DNA from: CAZEPJ01 sp964514105
Lineage (GTDB): Bacteria; Desulfobacterota; Desulfocorpusculales; Desulfocorpusculum
Assembly (NCBI GenBank): GCA_964514105.1
Contig: CAZEPJ010000011.1
Location: 15,731-79,730, forward strand
Length of the DNA: 64,000 bases
Direction of reading: 5' to 3'
This document shows, piece by piece, positions 52,973 to 61,923 of this stretch. Under the pieces are notes generated by a model that was given only the letters and a program-made list of their open reading frames with translations, was not told the origin of the DNA and ran no database searches. Both the position numbers and the translations under genes were made by a program. Position 1 is the first letter of the stretch; each line of letters starts with the position of its first letter.

Positions 52973-53728
52973 ATGCTTCGCGTTTCCAAACTGAGCAAGT
53001 CCTTCGGGGCGTTGAAGGCCCTGGACCAGGTGGACCTCCACGTGGCCCGGGGGCAGATCCACGGGATCATCGGCCCCAACGGTTCCGGCAAGACCACGCT
53101 CTTCAACTGCATCACGGGGCTTCTGAGACCGGACGCCGGATCGGTTCATCTGGGCCAAGAGGAGATCACGGCCCGCAAGCCATGGGACATCGCCAAACTG
53201 GGGGTGCGGCGCTCGTTCCAGGCCGGGAAGATCGTCCCCGGCATGACCGTGCTGGAGAACGTCATGTCGGGGATCAACGACGGCATGGGCGCGGCCTGCG
53301 TGGACACCGTCTTTCGCCTTCCCTTTGTTCGATCGCCTCGGGAAGAGGAGATCCAAGGGCGCGCCCGGCGCGCCCTGGAGCTGGTGGGGATGGGAGGGGG
53401 CGCCGATCGCTGGGCCGGCGACCTGGTGTGGACCGAGCGGCAGTTGGTCCAGATCGCGCGGGCCCTGGTGGCCGAGCCCAGGCTGCTGCTGCTGGACGAG
53501 CCGGCATCGGGCATGGGCGTGCGCGAGATCGAGCGGGTGGAGGAGATCATCCGCAGGGTCCGGGAGGCGGGGGTGACGGTGGTCGTGGTGAGCCACGACG
53601 TGAAGATGCTCATGAACCTCTCGGATTGGGTCACCGTCCTGAACTTCGGCGGGCGCATCGCGCAGGGGACCCCCCAGGAGGTCCAGCGGGATCCCCGGGT
53701 GCTGGAGGCCTACCTTGGCGCCGAATGA
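52973..53728 (+). CDS. livG: Branched-chain amino-acid-type ABC ATPase (LivG) with degenerate signature motif
   Basis: The 251-residue ATPase has Walker A GPNGSGKTT (34-42), Q-loop, Walker B LLLLDEPASGM and H-loop VVSHD. Its signature motif, normally LSYGQ or LSGGQ, reads LVWTE (151-155), so the Ser and Gly that contact ATP are both lost. Paired with the normal LivF, the dimer would have one canonical and one impaired site. The ribosome site is GGGAGG, 13 bases upstream. Confidence 0.92.
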   Translation: MLRVSKLSKSFGALKALDQVDLHVARGQIHGIIGPNGSGKTTLFNCITGLLRPDAGSVHLGQEEITARKPWDIAKLGVRRSFQAGKIVPGMTVLENVMSGINDGMGAACVDTVFRLPFVRSPREEEIQGRARRALELVGMGGGADRWAGDLVWTERQLVQIARALVAEPRLLLLDEPASGMGVREIERVEEIIRRVREAGVTVVVVSHDVKMLMNLSDWVTVLNFGGRIAQGTPQEVQRDPRVLEAYLGAE

Positions 53729-53741
53729 CGGCAGGGTCCCC

Positions 53742-54440
53742 ATGCTGGCGGTGGAGGGGATTTCGGTCTCGTACGGCCACGTCAACGCCCTGAGTCGGGT
53801 GAGCCTGGTCGTGTATCCCGGGGAGATCGTCGTCCTTATCGGGGCCAACGGAGCCGGCAAGACCACGCTGCTGGAGACCGTGCTGGGGATCAACGCGCCC
53901 CTTTGCGGGGCCATCACCTTCCAGGGCAGGAGGATCGACGGCGTGGCGGCCGACCGCAATGTGCGGGACGGCCTGTGTTTGGTGCCCGAGGGGCGGGGCG
54001 TTTTCGCCTCCATGAGCGTGCTGGACAACCTCCTGCTGGGGGCCCACCACAACATGCGCCATGTGGGCGAGAAGTTGCGGCGGGTCTACGACTGGTTCCC
54101 CATCCTCGAGAAGCGACGGGACCAGATCGCACGGACCCTGAGCGGAGGAGAGCGGCAGATGCTGGCCATGGGCCGGGCCCTCATGTCCGCGCCCGCCCTT
54201 GTCATGGTGGATGAGCCGTCCATCGGGCTTGCCCCAATCGTGGTGAGGGACATCTTCCACATCCTGGTCATGCTCAACCAGGAGGGGTACACCATCCTCC
54301 TTTCCGAGCAGAACGCGTACAAGGCCCTCAAGTGCGCCCACAGGGGGTATGTGCTGGAGACGGGGGCCGTGGCCCTCGCCGGTACGGCCCATGAGCTGAT
54401 GAGCGATCCGGGGGTGAGGGAAGCGTATCTGGGAGCGTGA
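53742..54440 (+). CDS. livF: Branched-chain amino-acid-type ABC ATPase (LivF)
   Basis: The 232-residue product has Walker A GANGAGKTT, the LivF-typical CLVPEGRGVFASMSV, signature LSGGERQM and Walker B LVMVDEPSIGLAP. The ATG gives the usual family length. A TTG at 53715, with GGAGG six bases upstream, would add nine residues and overlap livG. It partners LivG. Confidence 0.93.
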   Translation: MLAVEGISVSYGHVNALSRVSLVVYPGEIVVLIGANGAGKTTLLETVLGINAPLCGAITFQGRRIDGVAADRNVRDGLCLVPEGRGVFASMSVLDNLLLGAHHNMRHVGEKLRRVYDWFPILEKRRDQIARTLSGGERQMLAMGRALMSAPALVMVDEPSIGLAPIVVRDIFHILVMLNQEGYTILLSEQNAYKALKCAHRGYVLETGAVALAGTAHELMSDPGVREAYLGA

Positions 54441-54444
54441 AGTC

Positions 54445-55329
54445 ATGGAGGTCTTCATCGCCCAGGTCATCAATGGACTGGCCCTGGGGAGCATCTACGT
54501 GCTGCTGGTCACGGGGTTCAATCTGCTGCTCCTGGTGGCCATGATCATTCATTTCGCCTACCCCCAGGTGGTGGTCTTCTGCATGTACATCGCCTGGGTC
54601 GTGCTGGGGCTCACGGGGAACAACATCCTGCTGGGGGTCCTGGCGGCCGTGGCCTCCTCGGTCCTGCTCAACCTGGTCTCGGCCCCCATTTTTCAGAAGG
54701 TGATGGAGAAGCGAGGGGACGTGGACATCAACACGACCATGGTGGTGTCCCTGGGGATGGGGATGATCATCACCGACGTGCTGTCCCACTCGTTCAACAA
54801 GGGACTTCCCGTGGCGTTCCCCGATGCGATCTCGGGCAGCGCCCCCATGGTGCGCATCGGTCTGATCAGCATACTGAGCGGGCAGGTATGGGCCCTGGCG
54901 GTGGGCGTGGTCGCGGTGTCCGGCTTCTTCGTGCTCCTGTACAAGACCCGGGCCGGCCGGGCGTTTCGGGCCATCGCCGAGGACCCCAACGGGGCCCGCC
55001 TGGTGGGGATCCCACTGCTCAGGACGGGCCTGGAGAGCTACGCCCTGTCGGGGGTCCTGGGCGGGATCATCGCCGTGCTGCTGGCCATGCTTCTGGGCTC
55101 GGCCTCTCCCGGGCTCGGCGAGCAGGTGGCGCACAAGGTCCTGGCCGTCTCCATCATCGCCGGCCTGGGGAATCTGCCAGGGGGGCTGGTGGTGGGGCTG
55201 GCCCTGGGGGTCCTGGAGGCCGTGGTCCAGGGGTACATCTCGGGCACCTGGTCCAACGTCATCGCCTTCGTCATCATGCTCGTGATGATCCTGGTCAAGC
55301 CCCAGGGTCTCTTCGGCATCAAGCTGTGA
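54445..55329 (+). CDS. livH: Branched-chain amino-acid-type ABC permease (LivH)
   Basis: The 294-residue membrane protein has about eight helices and the LivH segments QVINGLALGSIYVLLVTGFN, TRAGRAFRAIAEDPNGARLVGI and LGNLPGGLVVGLALGVLE. It begins five bases after livF and forms the channel with LivM. Confidence 0.93.
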   Translation: MEVFIAQVINGLALGSIYVLLVTGFNLLLLVAMIIHFAYPQVVVFCMYIAWVVLGLTGNNILLGVLAAVASSVLLNLVSAPIFQKVMEKRGDVDINTTMVVSLGMGMIITDVLSHSFNKGLPVAFPDAISGSAPMVRIGLISILSGQVWALAVGVVAVSGFFVLLYKTRAGRAFRAIAEDPNGARLVGIPLLRTGLESYALSGVLGGIIAVLLAMLLGSASPGLGEQVAHKVLAVSIIAGLGNLPGGLVVGLALGVLEAVVQGYISGTWSNVIAFVIMLVMILVKPQGLFGIKL

Positions 55330-55339
55330 GAGGGGATCC

Positions 55340-56245
55340 GTGCCGCTGCCGCTGTACTACTTCCTGAGCATCACGGCCGTCAACATCCTCATGAGCTGGG
55401 CCCTGTACGTGCCGTACCGGGTGATGCACCTTCATTTCATCACCACGGCCAACATGGCCATCTCCGGCTACTTGGCCGGCTACCTGGTCATGGCGTGGCA
55501 GGTGCCGTTCGGCATCGCCCTTGTCCTGGGCTTCCTGGTCGGCGGGCTCATGGGGTACGCGGTCTCTGTGTTCATCGGGGATGCGCCCACCTTCGCGGTG
55601 GTCATCGTCGGGTTCACCTTCATCTTCATCACGCGGACGGTCATCGAGAACGTGCCGGCCGTGGGTGGTACCATGGGGATGTTCGGCCTGCCCAGTATTG
55701 GGGGAAGCCCTTCCGTCCATCGCTGGGTCATCCTCGCCATCCTGTACGGCCTCGTCCTGCTGGTGGGCTTTATGATCCACCGATTCGACCATTCCCGCCT
55801 GGGTCGCGCCGCATCCGCCGTGTTCGTGGACAAGGACCTGGCCGCCTCCCTGGGCGTGGACATCAAGAAGCTGGGCATGCTGGTGCAGACCTTCAGTTGC
55901 ATGGTGGCAGGGGGGAGTGGTGTGCTCTACGGGTTCATATATAAGAGCTTTCACCTCGATTTCTTCACGTTCCACATGGTGGGGATCGCCATGACCATCA
56001 TCTTCGTGGGAGGGTACACCACCCTGTGGGGGACGGTGGTGGCAGCTCCCATCCTGTACGGGGTCCCGCTCCTGTTCCCCCCCGAGATCGCCTCGTGGCG
56101 GATCGTGATTTACGGCGCCCTTCTGATCCTGGTCCTGGTGCTCAAGCCGGAAGGTTTCATCACCCGGCGATTCGTCTATAATGTGGAGGCCCTCATCTCC
56201 CGCCGGTGGAGAAGAGGGAACACCCCTGAGGAGGACGAGCGATGA
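55340..56245 (+). CDS. livM: Branched-chain amino-acid-type ABC permease (LivM)
   Basis: The 301-residue permease begins at GTG after GAGGGG and shows the LivM family pattern: SRLGRAASAVFVDKDLAASLGVD split around residue 155-180, GGSGVLYGFIY and GGYTTLWGTVVAAPILYG. The end overlaps the binding-protein gene by four bases (ATGA). Confidence 0.91.
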   Translation: MPLPLYYFLSITAVNILMSWALYVPYRVMHLHFITTANMAISGYLAGYLVMAWQVPFGIALVLGFLVGGLMGYAVSVFIGDAPTFAVVIVGFTFIFITRTVIENVPAVGGTMGMFGLPSIGGSPSVHRWVILAILYGLVLLVGFMIHRFDHSRLGRAASAVFVDKDLAASLGVDIKKLGMLVQTFSCMVAGGSGVLYGFIYKSFHLDFFTFHMVGIAMTIIFVGGYTTLWGTVVAAPILYGVPLLFPPEIASWRIVIYGALLILVLVLKPEGFITRRFVYNVEALISRRWRRGNTPEEDER

Positions 56246-57411
56246 AGAAGGCGAAGGCGGTGGTGGCGGGCGCGGCGCTTTGCGTGCTCCTGGCGGCGGC
56301 CCCCGGGATGGCTCAGGCCCAGACCGAGGCCAAGGAGTGGCAGATACCTTTCCTCAATTGCCTGACGGGGGCCATCGCGAGCATCGGCGAATACCTCCAG
56401 TGGGGGGCCGAGCGGGCCGCCTCGGAGATCAACCAGGCGGGCGGCATCAAGGGCAAGCCGGTGAAGGTCATCGGCGTGGACACGGCCCTGGATCCCCAGA
56501 AGGGCTCGGTGGAGATGGCCCGCATCGTCAAGGACACCCTGGTCGCCCTGGGCCCCGTTCCCGAGCCCGTCATCATGGCGGCCATGCCCATCGCCGTGGA
56601 GAACGGCATGATGTCCATCACGGCGACCACCTCGTATGAATACGCCATGAAGTTCTTCCCATGGACCGTCTCCTGGTTCCCGCCCACCGAGAAGCGCCTG
56701 GGCGAGCTGGTGGCGGCCTGGGGCAAACTCCATCCGGACATGAAGACCGTGATCCAGTTCGTGGAACCCTACGGGCCCTGGCCCGGGATGGCGGACGCCC
56801 ACGGCAAGGGGCTCACGGGCATCGGCATCAAGATGCTGGACAAGGTCGATGTGCCGAGCGACGCCGTCACCTTCGGCCCCCTGGTGGTGAAGGCCCTGGA
56901 CGCCAAGCCGGACGGCATCGTCTTTGTGTGCAACGCGGAGAAGATCGCCAAGATCGTCAAGGAGCTCAAGGCCCGGGGATGGACCAGGATGGAGCGGCTC
57001 CTCGTCTTCTCCTCGGGGGACGCACCGGAGCTCTACGCCACGGGCGGGGCGGACATCAACGGCGTGTCCATTTACAACTACATCAATCCCGACCTGGATA
57101 CCCCCCGCTGGAACGCCTTCAAGGACGCGTACATGAAGTCCCACAACGGCAACCAGCCCCCCAGCCTCTCGACCAATTACTACGACGCCGTGTACATGAT
57201 CAAGGAGGCCATCGAGAAGACGGGCGTCACGGGCGATCCCAAGAAACTCAAGGAGGAGCGCAGGAAGATCGCCGAGTATCTGGCCAATGTCAAGAACTTT
57301 CAGGGGATCATGTTCAGTTGGGATATGAAGGACGGGATCCCCACCAACAAGCCCACGTTCATCTTCAAGATCCAGGACGGCAGGAAGGTCCTGGCCAAGG
57401 AAGTCCGCTAG
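56242..57411 (+). CDS. Branched-chain amino-acid-type (LivJ/LivK-like) periplasmic binding protein
   Basis: The 389-residue product has a signal peptide with cleavage near AQA-Q (residue 29) and a type I periplasmic-binding fold: CLTGAIASIGEYLQWGAERAASEINQAGGIKGKPVKVIGVDT is visible in pieces over residues 38-80. The family binds branched-chain amino acids, amides, urea or aromatic acids; the substrate is not set by sequence. AGGAGG precedes the ATG, and the gene ends with a strong hairpin. Confidence 0.92.
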   Translation: MKKAKAVVAGAALCVLLAAAPGMAQAQTEAKEWQIPFLNCLTGAIASIGEYLQWGAERAASEINQAGGIKGKPVKVIGVDTALDPQKGSVEMARIVKDTLVALGPVPEPVIMAAMPIAVENGMMSITATTSYEYAMKFFPWTVSWFPPTEKRLGELVAAWGKLHPDMKTVIQFVEPYGPWPGMADAHGKGLTGIGIKMLDKVDVPSDAVTFGPLVVKALDAKPDGIVFVCNAEKIAKIVKELKARGWTRMERLLVFSSGDAPELYATGGADINGVSIYNYINPDLDTPRWNAFKDAYMKSHNGNQPPSLSTNYYDAVYMIKEAIEKTGVTGDPKKLKEERRKIAEYLANVKNFQGIMFSWDMKDGIPTNKPTFIFKIQDGRKVLAKEVR

Positions 57412-57458
57412 AGGGGCGCGGAAGCCCGCGCCCGGAGCGCGCAAGACGAGAGAGCGGG

Positions 57459-57480
57459 AGGGCGCCCCTGGTGGCGCCCT
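57459..57480 (+). terminator. Hairpin after the Liv binding protein
   Basis: AGGGCGCC and GGCGCCCT pair around a six-base loop, 47 bases after the stop and before the M20 gene. It may partly end the Liv transcript. Confidence 0.55.
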
Positions 57481-57509
57481 TCGCGTCCACGTTCGTGGTG
57501 AGGCATGAG

Positions 57510-58787
57510 ATGGTCTCGGAGCCGCAACGCCGCAAGGTGCTGGACGCCCTGGAGCCGGATGAGCTCGTCGCCCTCGCGGCGGATCTGGTTCGCATCAATT
57601 CGGTCTGGGACCCCGAGGCGGGGACCAACGAGACCGAGGCGGCCCGGTTCGTGGCCCGGTGGGCCGCGGCCCAGGGCTTCTCGGCCACCCTGGAGGAGGC
57701 GGCCCCCGGCAGGCCCAACGTCATCGTCACATGGGGGGGATGGCGGGGCCCCCGGCGGCTCATGTTCGAGGGGCACACGGACGTGGTGACCCCCGGCGAT
57801 CCGGCCATGTGGGGACACGATCCCTTCGGCGCGCGGATCGTGGGCCGTCGCATGTACGGCCGCGGCACCAATGATACCAAGGGGAACCTGGCGGCCATGC
57901 TCATGGCCATGGCGGCCCTCAAGCGCTCGGGCGTGGCCCTGCAGGGGGAGATCATAGGCGGGGTCCTGTGCGACGAGGAGGGGCTCATGCTGGGCGTGCA
58001 GGACTTCATCCGGCGGGGCCACGCCGACAAGGTGACCGGGGCCATCATCTGCGAGCCGCAGGACGGATTGATCTGCTGCACCCAGAAGGGGGCCCTCAGG
58101 GCGCGATACACGGTTCGGGGACGCATGAGCCACGGCGCCATGCCGCTGGCGGGCCTCAACCCCGTGCCTGCCCTCGCCCGCCTCATTGACGGGCTGAGCC
58201 ACCTGGAGCGGGAGGCCATGGATTCCGTGGGGAAGGACCCCCTCCTGGGTTGGCCCAGCTTCACCCAGACCGTGGTGAGGGCCCCGGCGAGGGGCGTTGC
58301 TCAGCTCAACGTGGTCCCGGGGTCTGCCGAGCTCCTGGTGGACATCCGCACCACCCCCAATCAGAGCCATCCGGCCATCGTCGAGGCCCTGGGGGGTCTG
58401 GCCGAGCGGGCCTCCCGGGACACGACCGCGTCGTACAGGGCGCTGGACGCGGCCATCGGCCACGAGCGGGACCGCACCTGCCGCGTCGATCTGGAGATCC
58501 TCGCCGATCGCCCGTGCACCGTCACGGATCGCCGAGACCCCCTGGTCCTGGCCGTGGAATGGGCCACCCGGGAGTCGACCGGCAGGGAGCCCAGCTACGC
58601 CGGGGTGCCCGGGGCCACGGACGGGACCTACCTCTGGGCCTGGAAGGGGATCCCCATCGTCACCATCGGGGCGGGGGACCGGGAGGTCCCGCACCAGGTG
58701 GACGAATGGGTGGACCTGGACCAGTTGACCGAGGTCGCCAGGATCTACGCCTTGAGCGCCCTGGCGTACCTGTCCGCGAAGGCCTGA
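57510..58787 (+). CDS. M20-family metallopeptidase (ArgE/DapE-like)
   Basis: The 425-residue cytoplasmic protein contains FEGHTDVV, YGRGTNDTKGNLAAML and GGVLCDEEGL, which supply the metal ligands His, Asp and Glu and the catalytic Asp and Glu of M20A enzymes. RGRMSHGAMPLAGLNP belongs to the lid/dimerisation domain. Substrates in the group are N-acylated amino acids, succinyl-diaminopimelate or dipeptides. It lies in the Liv cluster after a hairpin. The ATG has only a short GAGG site; in-frame GTG codons at 57495 and 57498 are alternatives. Confidence 0.9.
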   Translation: MVSEPQRRKVLDALEPDELVALAADLVRINSVWDPEAGTNETEAARFVARWAAAQGFSATLEEAAPGRPNVIVTWGGWRGPRRLMFEGHTDVVTPGDPAMWGHDPFGARIVGRRMYGRGTNDTKGNLAAMLMAMAALKRSGVALQGEIIGGVLCDEEGLMLGVQDFIRRGHADKVTGAIICEPQDGLICCTQKGALRARYTVRGRMSHGAMPLAGLNPVPALARLIDGLSHLEREAMDSVGKDPLLGWPSFTQTVVRAPARGVAQLNVVPGSAELLVDIRTTPNQSHPAIVEALGGLAERASRDTTASYRALDAAIGHERDRTCRVDLEILADRPCTVTDRRDPLVLAVEWATRESTGREPSYAGVPGATDGTYLWAWKGIPIVTIGAGDREVPHQVDEWVDLDQLTEVARIYALSALAYLSAKA

Positions 58788-58874
58788 GGGATGTGATGGG
58801 CTGACTTGCGCCGGGACGAGGGGCCATCGCGTCCCTGTTGAATCCCCAACAGTATCCAAGACAGGAGGCAGGCG

Positions 58875-59876
58875 ATGACGAGGAAGACCACGGTGTGCGT
58901 CATGGCGGCGGCGGCTCTGGCGGGGTGGGGCGGCCAGCTCGAGGCAGCCCCCGTGAAGATCCGCTTCACCCACCAGTTCCCGGAGACCCACTTCGTGGCC
59001 CGGGAGGTGAAGCATTTCGCAGGGCTGGTGGAGCAAAAGAGCGGCGGGAAGGTCGTCCTGGAGATCTTCCCCGCGGCCCAGGCGTACAAGCCCAACGAGG
59101 TGATCGAGGCGGTGGTCACGGGGGCCATCGAGGCGGGCATGACGACCAACATGGACTGGAGCGGGATCATCCCGGCCATGGACGTATTCGTGGTGCCCTA
59201 TCTCATGACCGAGTTCGGCGTCATCGAGAGGGCCCTGTCCGGAGAGATGGGCGCCCGGCTCTTCCAGCTCATGGAGGCAAAGGGGGTCAAGCCCCTGCTC
59301 TGGTTCTTCCAGACGAGGACCATGGCCTACACGTCCAAGGACAGGCCCCTCAAGCTCCCCGAGGACTTCAAGGGAAAGAAGATGCGGGGCACCTCCAAGA
59401 TCATGAACAAGGGGGTGGAGGCCCTGGGGGCGAGCCCCGTATCGGTGAGCGGGCCCGAGGTCTTCATGGCCCTTCAGCACGGGACCATCGACATCGGCCT
59501 CACGGACGTGGGCGCGGCCTTGGCCCGACACTACTACGAGGTCCACAAGTACGCCACCGTGACCAACGACTTCGCGGTGACCTTCGTGGCCTTCATGAAC
59601 CCCAAGCTCTGGAGCAGCATCCCGCCCGAGGGCCAGAAGGCGATCCTGGAGGCGGCCCGGGAGACCCAGGCCAAGACCCTGAAGGACAGCGAGGTGGAAA
59701 AGGACAAGGCCATCGAGGGGCTCAAGGCCAAGGGCATGATCACCCACATCCAGACCCCCGAGGAGGCCAGGGCGTGGGAGAAGGCCACGGCCCCTGTCTT
59801 GGACTATTTCCTCCAGACGGCGGGGGCCCCGGCCAAGGAGCTGGTGGAGATGGTGCAGAAGCTCAAGGGCCGGTGA
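58875..59876 (+). CDS. dctP: TRAP transporter solute-binding protein (DctP)
   Basis: The 333-residue product has a short signal peptide (cleavage near LEA-A, residue 24) and the DctP fold: IRFTHQFPETHFVAREVKHF, GKVVLEIFPAAQAYK and KKMRGTSKIMNKGVEALGASPVSVS. CAGGAGG precedes the ATG. It is followed by 154 bases of purine-rich spacer and then dctQM. The nearby peptidase suggests that amino-acid derivatives may be the cargo. Confidence 0.93.
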   Translation: MTRKTTVCVMAAAALAGWGGQLEAAPVKIRFTHQFPETHFVAREVKHFAGLVEQKSGGKVVLEIFPAAQAYKPNEVIEAVVTGAIEAGMTTNMDWSGIIPAMDVFVVPYLMTEFGVIERALSGEMGARLFQLMEAKGVKPLLWFFQTRTMAYTSKDRPLKLPEDFKGKKMRGTSKIMNKGVEALGASPVSVSGPEVFMALQHGTIDIGLTDVGAALARHYYEVHKYATVTNDFAVTFVAFMNPKLWSSIPPEGQKAILEAARETQAKTLKDSEVEKDKAIEGLKAKGMITHIQTPEEARAWEKATAPVLDYFLQTAGAPAKELVEMVQKLKGR

Positions 59877-60030
59877 GGGACCAGGCGACAGGCAACAGGC
59901 CAAGGGCAGCAGGGAAAAGGCGAGGGGGCACGGGAACGAGGCGCAAGGGCGGGGGAACAATCGGGGGTGCGGCGGGCGGCGGGAAGGGCCCGGCAGATGG
60001 AGGCCGCCACCCGGCGGCGGGGGAGGAGAC
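59877..60030 (+). other. Purine-rich spacer between dctP and dctQ
   Basis: The spacer is dominated by G and A on the plus strand, with recurring CAGGCRACAGG-like units. It has no ORF with family resemblance. Similar purine-rich tracts precede the IMPase gene and form the 5' end of hemW. Confidence 0.5.
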
Positions 60031-60537
60031 GTGACGGCCCTCTTGCGGGGGATCAGTGCGCTCAATAGGCTTGCAGGCTCCGTGGCCGGCGTGGTCACGG
60101 GGATCATCTGCCTCGTGGTCTGCTACGGGGTGATCGTCCGCTACCTGTTCAACCGGCCGGTGGGGTGGTCCGAGGAGCTGAGCACGTATCTCATGGTCTG
60201 GGCCGGCTTTCTGGGGGCGGCCTGCACCCTGCAGAAGGACGGCCACATCGGGGTGGACGTCCTGTCCCGGAGGACCGCGGCCCGCACCCAGATCTGGCTC
60301 AGCATGGGCCGGTGCGCAGTGGGGACGGCGTTTTGCGCCCTCCTGGCCTGGAAGGGATATGAGTCCTGCTCCCTGTCCTTCATGCTGGGGCGGGTCTCCA
60401 TCAGCGAGCTGCAGATTCCCCTTTTCATCCCCCAGATGGCCGTGCCCGTGGGCGCGGCCCTCTTGGCCCTGCAGATGCTGGAGCGGCTCATCCGCCACGC
60501 GGCGGCACTGGTCGCCGACAGGGGGCGCGGGTCCTGA
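60031..60537 (+). CDS. dctQ: TRAP transporter small permease (DctQ)
   Basis: The 168-residue protein has four helices and the motif RYLFNRPVGWSEELSTYLMVW, followed by GHIGVDVL, both standard for DctQ. It starts at GTG with GGGAGGAG upstream and shares one base with the dctM start (TGATG). Confidence 0.92.
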   Translation: MTALLRGISALNRLAGSVAGVVTGIICLVVCYGVIVRYLFNRPVGWSEELSTYLMVWAGFLGAACTLQKDGHIGVDVLSRRTAARTQIWLSMGRCAVGTAFCALLAWKGYESCSLSFMLGRVSISELQIPLFIPQMAVPVGAALLALQMLERLIRHAAALVADRGRGS

Positions 60538-61814
60538 TGGAGATCGTCCTCCCGTTCGGCATCCTCATGCTCGTCCTCTTCTCGGGGCTCCCCGTGTTCG
60601 TCACCATGGGGGTGATGGGGATCGGCTATCTGCTGGCGACCGGGCAGAACCTGGCCTCCCTGGCCACCGTGGTCTTCGGGGCGCTCAACAACTTCGTCCT
60701 GGTGGCCGTCCCCCTGTTCGTGCTCATGGCCCAGATCCTCTCCCGGGCCCGGGTGGGGAGCGATCTGTTCGACCTCGTCCACACGTGGATCCGCCACTGG
60801 CCCGGGGGGTTGGCCATCACCACCGTGGTCACGTGCGCGATGTTCGCGGCCATCTGCGGATCCAGCACGGCCACGGCGCTGACGGTGGGGATCACCGCGG
60901 TGCCCTCCATGCTCAAGTACGGCTACGACCGCCGGTTCGTGTACGGGCTGGTGGCGGCGGGGGGGACTCTGGGCATCCTCATTCCCCCCAGCGGGCCCAT
61001 GATCATCTACGGCGCCATCACGGACACCTCGGTTGGGAAGCTCTTCATCGCCGGGATCGTGCCGGGCGTCCTGGTCTCCCTCACCTTCATCGGCTACTGC
61101 CTGCTTCACGTCAAGCGGGGCGCACGATACGAACGCGAGGCCCCGGCCCCCTGGGACCAGCGGTGGGCGGCCCTGAGGAAGACCGTCTATCCGTTGTTCC
61201 TGCCGCCCGTCGTCATCGGGGGGATCTACACCGGGGTCTTCACCCCCACGGAGGCGGCCGGGATCGGCGCGGGGCTCAGCTTCGTCATCTGCTTCCTCAT
61301 CATGGGGCGGCTGGGGGCGAAAGACCTCCTTCCCATCCTGCAGGAGACCGTGCAGACCACCTCCATGCTCTTCATGATCATCGCCACGGCGGTCTTCTTC
61401 GGGCAGGTCATCACGGTCAACCAGGTGCCCCAGCGGATCGTGGAGTTCGTGACCGCATGGGGGCTGTCCAAATGGGCCTTTCTCATCTTCGTGAACGTCT
61501 TGCTCATATTTCTGGGGGATTTCCTGGAGGTCGTCTCCATCATTCTCATCACCGTCCCCATCTTCTTCCCGGTGATCCTGAAGCTGGGAATCGATCCCGT
61601 TTGGTTCGGCATCATCTTCACCATCAACATGGAGCTGGCCCTCATCACCCCCCCCGTGGGGCTCAACCTGTACGTGATCATGGGGCTGGTCAAGGCCGAG
61701 ATGGGGGAGATCCTGCGGGGGACCGCCCCCTTCATGCTCCTGCTCGCCCTGTCCATCGCCCTGATCATGCTCTTTCCGCCCCTCGCCCTGTGGCTCCCCT
61801 CTTTCGTGCGCTGA
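60537..61814 (+). CDS. dctM: TRAP transporter large permease (DctM)
   Basis: The 425-residue permease has about twelve helices and the motifs LFVLMAQILSRARVGSDLFD, ICGSSTATALTVGITAVPSM, GTLGILIPPSGPMIIYG and FTPTEAAGIGAGLSF. It is translationally coupled to dctQ and completes the second DctPQM system in the window. Confidence 0.94.
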   Translation: MEIVLPFGILMLVLFSGLPVFVTMGVMGIGYLLATGQNLASLATVVFGALNNFVLVAVPLFVLMAQILSRARVGSDLFDLVHTWIRHWPGGLAITTVVTCAMFAAICGSSTATALTVGITAVPSMLKYGYDRRFVYGLVAAGGTLGILIPPSGPMIIYGAITDTSVGKLFIAGIVPGVLVSLTFIGYCLLHVKRGARYEREAPAPWDQRWAALRKTVYPLFLPPVVIGGIYTGVFTPTEAAGIGAGLSFVICFLIMGRLGAKDLLPILQETVQTTSMLFMIIATAVFFGQVITVNQVPQRIVEFVTAWGLSKWAFLIFVNVLLIFLGDFLEVVSIILITVPIFFPVILKLGIDPVWFGIIFTINMELALITPPVGLNLYVIMGLVKAEMGEILRGTAPFMLLLALSIALIMLFPPLALWLPSFVR

Positions 61815-61923
61815 CGGGACGAAGGGGGTGGTTTGCTCGAGGGCCGTCTGAAGACCAGGGGAGTGGGGAATCGGCTGCTGCCGGGGGCGGGTCGCAGATG
61901 CATCCGGTCCCAAGAGGGAGACC

